64,000 nt of DNA from contig JBBRWM010000005.1 in the NCBI GenBank assembly GCA_038249195.1, positions 204,472 through 268,471 of the forward strand, given 5' to 3'. Below, in pieces: positions 57,886-64,000 of the stretch. The position numbers and the translations under genes are program-made. Position 1 is the stretch's first letter, and each line of letters begins with the position of its first letter. The DNA comes from JAOUEA01 sp038249195. Lineage in GTDB: Bacteria; Actinomycetota; UBA4738; HRBIN12. The notes below the pieces were generated by a model. That model was given only the letters and a program-made list of their open reading frames with translations, ran no database searches and was not told where the DNA came from.

Positions 57886-60192
57886 ATGTCCGAAGACCTT
57901 CGCACGCGTGTGAGCTCCGGGGCCCATGAGGATCCCGCCGTTCGGTTCGAGGATCCGAGCCTGATCCTGGCCCACGGATCCGATGCCCCCGATGCGGAAG
58001 ATCCCGCCGAGCCGGCCGGCGTACGCGAGGAACTGCAACGCCTGCTGGCCACACGGATGTCGCGCCGGTGGGTCCTCACTCGCGGGGCGGCCGGCGTCGG
58101 CGCCGGCGCGCTTGCCGTCTCGGCGGGCGGGCTCGGGACGATGCCCGCGGCCGCGCACGGCTTCGATCCGGGCGACGTCGAGTCGCTGAACGAGGCCATC
58201 GACGTGAACTACTTGCGGCGCGTCACCGAGAAGGTCGCCGGGTTCGGCGACACGCCGATCGGGTTCCGTCCCGGCGGTTCGCCGGCCAACCTCGAGGCGG
58301 TCGCCTGGATCGCCCGGGAGATGAAGTCGACGGGGATGCGCAGGGTCGCGAAGCTGAAGGTGCCGATCGACCGGTGGGTCTTCAACGGCGCGAGCGTCGC
58401 GGTGGATGGTGGCCCGTCCTTCGAGGCGAGCTCCTGGGGCGGCGTGCCGGGCACACCCAACAAGGGCATCCACGCCGAGGTGGTCGACATCGGCACGGGG
58501 TTCGCGCCCGACTACGAGGGGATCGACGTTACCGGCAAGATCGTGCTGGTCGACTGGCAGTTCGGCGACATCTGGGTGAACCGTCACGGGCATCAGGCCA
58601 CGCTCGAGGGGGCCCTCGCCGTGATCTTCTACACCGGGACGACGGCCGCCGGCGCCTTCTACAACAAGCGCGACGACGGTCTCCTCGGGTTCGACGGCAC
58701 GTACAACGACGACTGGGTGCCGTTCGTCTTCGTCACCCGCAACGCCGCGAACGACCTGAGGCAGCGGATCGCGGACGGGCCCACCTTCATCACGCTCACC
58801 TCGAAGGTCGAGCTCACGCGCGCCGAGAAGGGCGGGGTCGGCTACAACGTGCTCGGCATGATCCCGGGCACGGACATGGCCGACGAGTACATCGTGTTCA
58901 CCGGCCACCACGACGCCTGGTTCCACGGCGCCGCGGACGACGCCACCGCCATCGCGGCCATGCTCGGGATCGCGAAGGCCGTGCGGGACAGCAAGTTCCA
59001 CCCGCGGCGCACGCTGCTGTTCCTCGCCAGTACGAACGAGGAGTACGGATACACGGACGCCTACTATGAGTGGCTGATCGGCTGCTGGTACGCCGTCACG
59101 CATCAGCGGCCCGACCTCAAGCGCAAAGCGATCTTGAGCCTCGACTTCGAGCTCCTGGGGACGGGAGATCCCGGCGAGCGGCTGCTGATCCGCACCCACT
59201 CCGAGCTGCTCGACCTCGCGGTCTCCAAGCTCGAGGCCGATCCCGCACGCACGCCCTTCGGCACCTTGTGGTCCAACGTGGTGTGGGCGAACGCCGACCA
59301 CTTCACGCTCACGGCCGCGGGCATCCCCGGCCTGTACTTCAACACCGTGGGGACGCAGTACCTCACCCGCAACTACCACACCGACGGCGACACCGTGGAG
59401 CACGTGAACATCCCCTATCTCGCGCAGAACATCGAGGTGATCAACGACATCTGGACCGCGCACGACCGCTCGACGCTGCCCATCCTCGACTTCGTGGCGC
59501 GCGCCGTGGAGGCGACGCAGCGCATCGCCTACCAGCCCGAGCCGGGCGTCGGCGTGCGCGACCTCCCGGGCACGAACCAGCGAGCCCAGGATCTCCTCGA
59601 GGCCGCGGTGCAGCGATTCGGTTCGGCCGCCGATGCACTCGACGCGCGACTCGCGGCGGGGCACGTCCACGCGCAGCGTGCCGTGGGCCGGCGGATGTTG
59701 CACGCCGAGCGGATCCTGCTCACCAATCTCGTCGCTCTCGACGTCTTCGACCAGTACGTGTTCCCGCACCAGCAGGTCCAGCGGGACGCCACGAGGATGC
59801 AGCTGACCATCGACGCGCTGAACGCCGGGAACCCGACGCTCGCGAACGAGACCTACGTGCGCCGCACGAGCCTCACGAGCGCCGGGCGCCATTTCGCCTA
59901 CGAGACCTACGTCGCGGAGCTCGCCCGTCACGATCCGGGCTCGGACCGGCTCCAGTGGGGCGGACAGGCCCACCTGGCCCCGTACGTGGACGTCTGGAAG
60001 GAGTACCAGTCGATCAGCGCCAAGATCGTGGACGGTAAGACGGCGCCGTCGGACTACGCGCAGGAGATCGCATCCCTGCAGACGAAGGTGGACGAGGTCT
60101 ATCGGATGCTCAACCACCGGCTCGTGGGCATGGCGCGCGTGTTCACCCAGGCCACCGCCGGGCTGAAAGCGGCGGTGCGAGCCGCGCGATAG
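57886..60192 (+). CDS. Tat-exported M28 family zinc peptidase with PA domain
   Basis: A 768-aa metallopeptidase. An N-terminal cytoplasmic stretch is followed by a twin-arginine signal (MSRRWVLTRGAAGVGAGALA). A PA-type inserted domain (GKIVLVDWQFGDIWVNRHGH) leads to the catalytic domain, whose zinc ligands can be seen in FTGHHDAWFHGAADDATAIA, ASTNEEYGYTDAYY, LSLDFELLGTGDP and NYHTDGDTVEHV. The C-terminal 200 residues are helical. It probably cuts peptides or removes residues outside the cell. ATG 57886 has agggagga at good spacing. Confidence 0.9.
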   Translation: MSEDLRTRVSSGAHEDPAVRFEDPSLILAHGSDAPDAEDPAEPAGVREELQRLLATRMSRRWVLTRGAAGVGAGALAVSAGGLGTMPAAAHGFDPGDVESLNEAIDVNYLRRVTEKVAGFGDTPIGFRPGGSPANLEAVAWIAREMKSTGMRRVAKLKVPIDRWVFNGASVAVDGGPSFEASSWGGVPGTPNKGIHAEVVDIGTGFAPDYEGIDVTGKIVLVDWQFGDIWVNRHGHQATLEGALAVIFYTGTTAAGAFYNKRDDGLLGFDGTYNDDWVPFVFVTRNAANDLRQRIADGPTFITLTSKVELTRAEKGGVGYNVLGMIPGTDMADEYIVFTGHHDAWFHGAADDATAIAAMLGIAKAVRDSKFHPRRTLLFLASTNEEYGYTDAYYEWLIGCWYAVTHQRPDLKRKAILSLDFELLGTGDPGERLLIRTHSELLDLAVSKLEADPARTPFGTLWSNVVWANADHFTLTAAGIPGLYFNTVGTQYLTRNYHTDGDTVEHVNIPYLAQNIEVINDIWTAHDRSTLPILDFVARAVEATQRIAYQPEPGVGVRDLPGTNQRAQDLLEAAVQRFGSAADALDARLAAGHVHAQRAVGRRMLHAERILLTNLVALDVFDQYVFPHQQVQRDATRMQLTIDALNAGNPTLANETYVRRTSLTSAGRHFAYETYVAELARHDPGSDRLQWGGQAHLAPYVDVWKEYQSISAKIVDGKTAPSDYAQEIASLQTKVDEVYRMLNHRLVGMARVFTQATAGLKAAVRAAR

Positions 60193-60244
60193 GCTCCCAC
60201 CCGAGCGCGCCTGCGATCGCAGCGGGCCCGCACGAGGGGGGCTC

Positions 60245-62149
60245 ATAGCTACGTCGGGAACGCGCGGGGCCGCGGACATCGGCCGACTGGCGGCTCTCTC
60301 CCTGATCGCGGTGGCGTTCCCCTGTTCGCTGCTCTTCGTCGACGGCTATCGGTTCCCGTTCGGGCTGGACGCGGCCGTCTACCTGTGGTGGATGCGGCTC
60401 GGCGGCGAGCAGGGGATGGCTGTCGTCGGCGAGCGGGCGGGCTCGGTGGCCGGCCTCACCGCGACCGGCTCGACGCTGCACCTGTCGGCGGTGAACGCGG
60501 TCGGAGGAACGTCGATCGCCCTCGGCGCGGCCGTCGCCCTCGCGGCCGCCGCGTTGCTGCGTTCCGGGAGATCGCCGCGGACAGCGTGGATGCTCGGGGG
60601 AGTGCTCGCCGGCGCGTTCGCGATCCACATCGTGGCCGGCTACGTGGCCACCGTCTCGGCGGTGGTGCCGTTCCTGGCCGCCGCGACCCTGATCGCCGTG
60701 GGAACGCGCCCGGCCGTCGTCGCCGCGGCCCTCCTGCTCGGCGCCGCGGGCCTCGCGCATCCCATCTTCCTCCTCGTCGACCTCGCGATCCTCGCGGCGG
60801 CCGCCGCGTGGGGCTTCCTCGAGGGTGAGCGCGGCCCCGGATCCTCGGTCCGCGCGATCGGGGGTGCCGTCGTGGGCGGCGTGGCGATCACCGGGGCCGG
60901 GGCGCTGGTGAGGATCCTCGGCCCGGGGCCGCTCGTCGTCGACACGTCGCGGGACGCCTTCCTGCGGCGCGCCGGGTTCTCGGATCTCCTGCATCGTTCT
61001 TACGTCGAGCGGTTCGCGCCGGTGTGGCAGCGCTACGTGCCATGGGCGGCCGTGCCGCTCGCCGCCGCGGGCCTGGGCGGCGTGACTGCGTTCCGCAGAC
61101 GGTTCCTCGGCGCGTGGGCGGGGCTGACGATCGTCGGCGTGCTTGTAGCGCTCGCGTCGCGCAGACTGCCGCCCTCGAGATTCGCCACGTACGGGCTCGC
61201 GATCCCTATCCTCGCGGGGGCGGGCGCCGTGGCGTTGTGGCGGTTGGGTCGCGCCGTGTATCGAACCCTCGCGGTGGCGCTCGTGTTGACGATGATCGCC
61301 GGCGCGTTCATCGGCCTGCGTTCCCAGGCCGCGCTCATGACCCCGGAGGAGGCCTCGCGATCGCAGGCCGCGGCGCGGATCGCGGAGACGACGGCCCCGG
61401 GCACGCCGCTCGTGTTCGTCGTGGATGCGGACGCATCCGGAGCCGCCACGACCTCTCTCGCCACGCGCGTGGGGGACCTCGCGCGCGCGAGCGTGCCTCC
61501 CGACCGCGTGCGCGACGTGTACGTCTACGTGGGGTCGCCGCGGCGGTTCTTCCTCGGACGCCCGAGCACCACGGGCGACCCGGAGTACGACGCCCTCTCG
61601 CGCTCGTCGCTTGACGCCATACCCACCGACGCGTCGAGGCCGCCTCTCACGATCGTGCTGGCGCCGTTCGACGAGACGGCGTCGGGTGATCTTTCGCAGG
61701 CGGGGGGACTCTTTCGATGGGACGAAGGGGTCTACGCGTCGGAACCCGGCACGATCGGTGAGGCCCCGCCCGCGCGCGACCCGCTCGTCCCCTCCTCGCC
61801 CCTCGCGATCTCGCTCTCGGCGTTGGCGGTGCTGGGGCTGCTGGTGGTGCTCGGCTATGGCTGGGCGCGCGCCGTGCTCGAGGACGCGGTGGACGCGCTC
61901 GCCCTGGCGCCGGCCCTCGGCATCGCCGGCATGATCCTCGTCGCCTTCGTGGCGGACGCGTTCGGTGCTCGGCTCGGGAGCTCCGTCGCCGGCACCGGCG
62001 TGGCGGCGCTCGTGGGCGCCGGCGGATACCTGCTGTGGCTGCTCAGCGCACGAGCAGGACCGGGCACGTCGCGTGGTGCACGACCTTGGTCGCGACGCCG
62101 CCGAGCAGCAGGCTCCGCCACTCCGTCATCCCGCGCGATCCAAGGATGA
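60245..62149 (+). CDS. Polytopic membrane protein with a possible non-canonical ATA start
   Basis: A membrane protein of about 634 aa with roughly ten helices and one long outside loop (about residues 350-500, containing RVGDLARASVPPDRVRDVYV). The first helix (IGRLAALSLIAVAFPCSLLF) begins upstream of the first usual start, GTG 60311. A GAGGGGGG sequence lies five bases before ATA (60245-60247), where the frame gives a normal N-terminus, so ATA may be the start or a damaged ATG. The C-terminal 35 residues are Arg/Ser-rich and lie antisense to uspA. The function is unknown; the shape recalls glycosyltransferase-type membrane proteins. Confidence 0.65.
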   Translation: MATSGTRGAADIGRLAALSLIAVAFPCSLLFVDGYRFPFGLDAAVYLWWMRLGGEQGMAVVGERAGSVAGLTATGSTLHLSAVNAVGGTSIALGAAVALAAAALLRSGRSPRTAWMLGGVLAGAFAIHIVAGYVATVSAVVPFLAAATLIAVGTRPAVVAAALLLGAAGLAHPIFLLVDLAILAAAAAWGFLEGERGPGSSVRAIGGAVVGGVAITGAGALVRILGPGPLVVDTSRDAFLRRAGFSDLLHRSYVERFAPVWQRYVPWAAVPLAAAGLGGVTAFRRRFLGAWAGLTIVGVLVALASRRLPPSRFATYGLAIPILAGAGAVALWRLGRAVYRTLAVALVLTMIAGAFIGLRSQAALMTPEEASRSQAAARIAETTAPGTPLVFVVDADASGAATTSLATRVGDLARASVPPDRVRDVYVYVGSPRRFFLGRPSTTGDPEYDALSRSSLDAIPTDASRPPLTIVLAPFDETASGDLSQAGGLFRWDEGVYASEPGTIGEAPPARDPLVPSSPLAISLSALAVLGLLVVLGYGWARAVLEDAVDALALAPALGIAGMILVAFVADAFGARLGSSVAGTGVAALVGAGGYLLWLLSARAGPGTSRGARPWSRRRRAAGSATPSSRAIQG

Positions 62150-62456
62150 TGAGATCGGCCTCCACCTGCTGGGCGATCTCCACGATCTGCTGCGGCGTCT
62201 CGCCGGAGCTCACCCGCCGCAGCTCCCCGCGCGCCTCGAGCCCGGCGTCCCTGAACCGCTTCACCACGTCATCGACGAGCTGTTCGCCGCTGATGGGCGG
62301 GCCCATGTCCACGTCCGAGCCCTCGTAGCGCTCGTACTCGCGGACGTGCACGACCGTCACGCTCGATGCGTAGCGCTGCGCCATGTCGGTGGCGATGGCG
62401 ATGGTCTGCTCGCTCCTGGGCGATCCGTCCACCGCGACGAGGATGTGCTCGAACAC
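62043..62456 (-). CDS. Universal stress protein (UspA family)
   Basis: A 137-aa USP domain. The start HILVAVDGSPRSEQTIAIAT and the ATP-binding loop GSRGMTEWRSLLLGGVATK (Gx2Gx9-10G[S/T]) are complete, followed by VVHHATCPVLLVR, so nucleotide binding is expected. It begins three bases after the stop of the TauE/SafE gene and is probably in one operon with it. The last 107 bases overlap the convergent membrane-protein gene. Confidence 0.93.
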   Translation of the reverse strand: MFEHILVAVDGSPRSEQTIAIATDMAQRYASSVTVVHVREYERYEGSDVDMGPPISGEQLVDDVVKRFRDAGLEARGELRRVSSGETPQQIVEIAQQVEADLIILGSRGMTEWRSLLLGGVATKVVHHATCPVLLVR

Positions 62457-62459
62457 GTC

Positions 62460-63548
62460 TCAGACCCCCTCGTCCGGGATCGGCGCGGCCGCCAACGACG
62501 AGGGCGAGCTCGCGACGGCCGTGAAGGCGTCCTCCAGCCGGGGGCGGATCCGCGCGAAGTAGCCGATCGCCACGGCGAACCCGATGCCGAACGGCGCCCC
62601 GAAGGCCATCCATCTGATCCACGTTCGGCGGGGCTGGCCCGCCGCGTGCCAGAGGTTCTCGGGATGCGCGGACGCGTCGACGGCGCCGTAGATCGCGAGC
62701 CCTACGAACATCACGCCGAGCAGGACGATCCCCAGCAGCCCGGTGGACACGCCGAGCAGCTTGAGCGAGGAGGCGAGCAGGACGAACACGAGTATCGGAC
62801 GGATCACGCCGTCGGGGGCCTTCGAGGACAGCCGCGCGCCCACGTAGACGGCCGGGAGCGCGCCGATCAGGATCGAGGTCGTGAGCCCGAGCTCGAAGTC
62901 CCCGACGACCATGTGTGCGATGGCCGCCGAGGTCACGAGCGGGACCGCCTGGACGAGGTCGGTGCCCACGAGCTGAGCGCCGCGGAGCTCGGGGTAGGTG
63001 AGCATCAGGCACACGATGATGATGGAGCCCGAGCCCACCGAGGTCAGTCCCACCAACAGGCCGCCGGCGGCTCCGATGACGATGGTGAGCAGGATGCGGA
63101 CGCGGATATCGCCGCCGGGCCCGAGCGTGGCGCGGTTGCCGGCTCGGGCCGCCGCGCTCCGCCGCGCCTGCAGCCACGCCTTGAACACCATGGCGCCCGC
63201 CGCGAGGGTCAACGTCACGCCGAGGAAGATCCTTGTGGTGTTCTCGACGGCCTCGCTGTCGCCGCTCCCATGCAGGAGCAGAACCCCGATGAACGCCGTC
63301 GGGATCGAGCCCAGACACAGCCACTTCACGAGCTCCCAGCGCACGGTGCGCCGACGCACGTGGACGCCGCCGCCCACCGGCTTCATGATCATGGCGGCCA
63401 CGAGATCCGAGGACACGGCCGCCGTCGGGCTGATCCCGAAGAAGATGAGCAGGATGGGGGTCATGAGGGCCCCTCCGCCCATCCCCGTCAGTCCGACCGA
63501 GAACCCCACGATCACGGAGGCGAGCGCGATCGCCCAATCGACATGCAT
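62460..63548 (-). CDS. Sulfite exporter TauE/SafE family permease
   Basis: A 362-aa permease with about eight to ten helices. The N-terminal repeat signature VIVGFSVGLTGMGGGALMTP recurs in the second half as GGLLVGLTSVGSGSIIIVCL. Between the halves is a basic cytoplasmic loop (KAWLQARRSAAARAGNR). It may export sulfite or organosulfur anions, inferred from the family. The start ATG 63548 has ggag upstream. The gene is followed by uspA. Confidence 0.9.
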   Translation of the reverse strand: MHVDWAIALASVIVGFSVGLTGMGGGALMTPILLIFFGISPTAAVSSDLVAAMIMKPVGGGVHVRRRTVRWELVKWLCLGSIPTAFIGVLLLHGSGDSEAVENTTRIFLGVTLTLAAGAMVFKAWLQARRSAAARAGNRATLGPGGDIRVRILLTIVIGAAGGLLVGLTSVGSGSIIIVCLMLTYPELRGAQLVGTDLVQAVPLVTSAAIAHMVVGDFELGLTTSILIGALPAVYVGARLSSKAPDGVIRPILVFVLLASSLKLLGVSTGLLGIVLLGVMFVGLAIYGAVDASAHPENLWHAAGQPRRTWIRWMAFGAPFGIGFAVAIGYFARIRPRLEDAFTAVASSPSSLAAAPIPDEGV

Positions 63549-63703
63549 CCAGGGACTCCTCGTTGTACGGATGGTGGTGATCCGCGGGCTTGAACCGTGG
63601 CCCCGAAGAGCCTACCTCCCGGTGCCCCCGCTCCCGTGCAGGGACGCGCGGCTGCCCGGCTGCCACTCAGGGTTCCGGCTCGATACACTGATGGACCGCA
63701 CGC

Positions 63704-63778
63704 GGCGGCGTAGCTCAGGGGCAGAGCAAGCGGCTCATAATCGCTGTGTCGGTGGTTCGAGTCCACCCGCCGCTACCA
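63704..63778 (+). tRNA. tRNA-Met (anticodon CAT)
   Basis: A 75-base tRNA including an encoded CCA. The acceptor GGCGGCG pairs with CGCCGCT (G1:U72 wobble), the D arm is GCTC-AGGGGCA-GAGC, the anticodon loop is CTCATAA and the T arm is GGTGG-TTCGAGT-CCACC. It lacks the C1:A72 mismatch of an initiator, so it is elongator Met or, less likely, the lysidine-modified Ile2. It stands 57 bases before tuf. Confidence 0.93.
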
Positions 63779-63835
63779 GCCCACGACCGTCGGAACACAC
63801 GATCCAGGCAAGGAACCGGGGAAGGGACCCAAGAG

Positions 63836-64000
63836 ATGGCGAAGAAGAAGTTCGAGCGCACCAAGCCCCACGTGAACATCGGCACCATGGGCCACATCGA
63901 CCATGGCAAGACCACGCTCACGGCGGCCATCACCAAGCGCCAGGCCGAGATGGGCATGGCCGAGTTCACGCCCTTCGACCAGATCGACAAGGCCCCCGAG
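63836..64000 (+). CDS. tuf: Elongation factor Tu (3' partial)
   Basis: The first 55 residues of EF-Tu are visible: FERTKPHVNIGTMGHIDHGK with the P-loop GHIDHGKTT (variant of GHVDHGKTT), then LTAAITKRQAEMGMAEFTPF. The ATG at 63836 follows gggaagggacccaagag. The gene continues beyond the window. fusA is not immediately upstream; a tRNA-Met gene is, as in clusters where tuf leads to tRNA-Trp, secE and nusG. Confidence 0.97.
   Translation, partial: MAKKKFERTKPHVNIGTMGHIDHGKTTLTAAITKRQAEMGMAEFTPFDQIDKAPE

Noticed and set aside
57751..60279. 842-residue open frame antisense to the M28 peptidase
   Set aside because: Low-complexity Arg/Val/Gly/Glu composition and complete overlap with a well-supported gene.
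1..64000. CRISPR arrays, rRNA genes and transposases
   Set aside because: No regularly spaced repeats, no rRNA signature sequences and no transposase motifs were seen by reading both strands.

Overview
This 64 kb window comes from a high-GC bacterium, most likely an uncultured member of the Actinomycetota. The reasons are the strong G/C third-position bias, many GTG and TTG starts, actinobacterial-type ECF sigma/anti-sigma pairs, a DrrA/DrrB-type transporter remnant, a LigC-like ATP-dependent ligase beside a stand-alone LigD-type polymerase domain, and a small lysine-rich protein present twice. The class cannot be fixed from the sequence alone. No rRNA, CRISPR array, transposase or phage module was seen.

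Region 1 (1-14.2 kb) is respiratory complex I. It opens inside a nuoL, followed by nuoM and nuoN (set 1), then a trans-polyprenyl diphosphate synthase (probably for the menaquinone side chain), then nuoA-B-C-H-I-J-K and a second nuoL-M-N. Most genes overlap or abut, so this looks like one or two long transcripts. nuoD, nuoE, nuoF and nuoG are absent between nuoC and nuoH and must lie elsewhere, probably to the left of the window. The second NuoN lacks a conserved channel lysine. A nested inverted repeat closes the region.

Region 2 (14.2-20 kb) looks like ordinary chromosome: htpX, a pair of PLP enzymes (a class III aminotransferase and a group II decarboxylase), yajQ, an amidohydrolase and tRNA-Tyr.

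Region 3 (20-54 kb) is accessory and eroded. Intact genes include a lactonase-like MBL protein, two ECF sigma/anti-sigma pairs, a type IV AbiEi/AbiEii toxin-antitoxin, HIT proteins, a metal P-type ATPase, two GH15 glucoamylase/trehalase paralogues, TlpA, DUF3179 and NAD(P)HX epimerase. A compact locus carries a Tes-like radical SAM enzyme with a small membrane protein, a methyltransferase and its own sigma/anti-sigma pair. Between these lie at least ten broken genes: a DHFR-like gene with an in-frame amber codon, a frameshifted NmrA-like gene, a kelch lipoprotein with two frameshifts, a drrA-drrB deletion fusion, a dinB remnant, and pieces of an ECF sigma factor, a UvrA-like ATPase, an FAD monooxygenase, a YciI protein and a histidine kinase.

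Region 4 (54-64 kb) returns to intact genes: an AAA ATPase, DUF192, tRNA-Thr, a winged-helix regulator divergent from a Tat-exported M28 peptidase, a polytopic membrane protein, uspA, a TauE/SafE exporter, tRNA-Met and the start of tuf. tRNA-Tyr, tRNA-Thr and tRNA-Met ahead of tuf resemble the tRNA-tuf-secE cluster of other bacteria. If that cluster is ancestral here, the block between 20 and 56 kb has been inserted into it.
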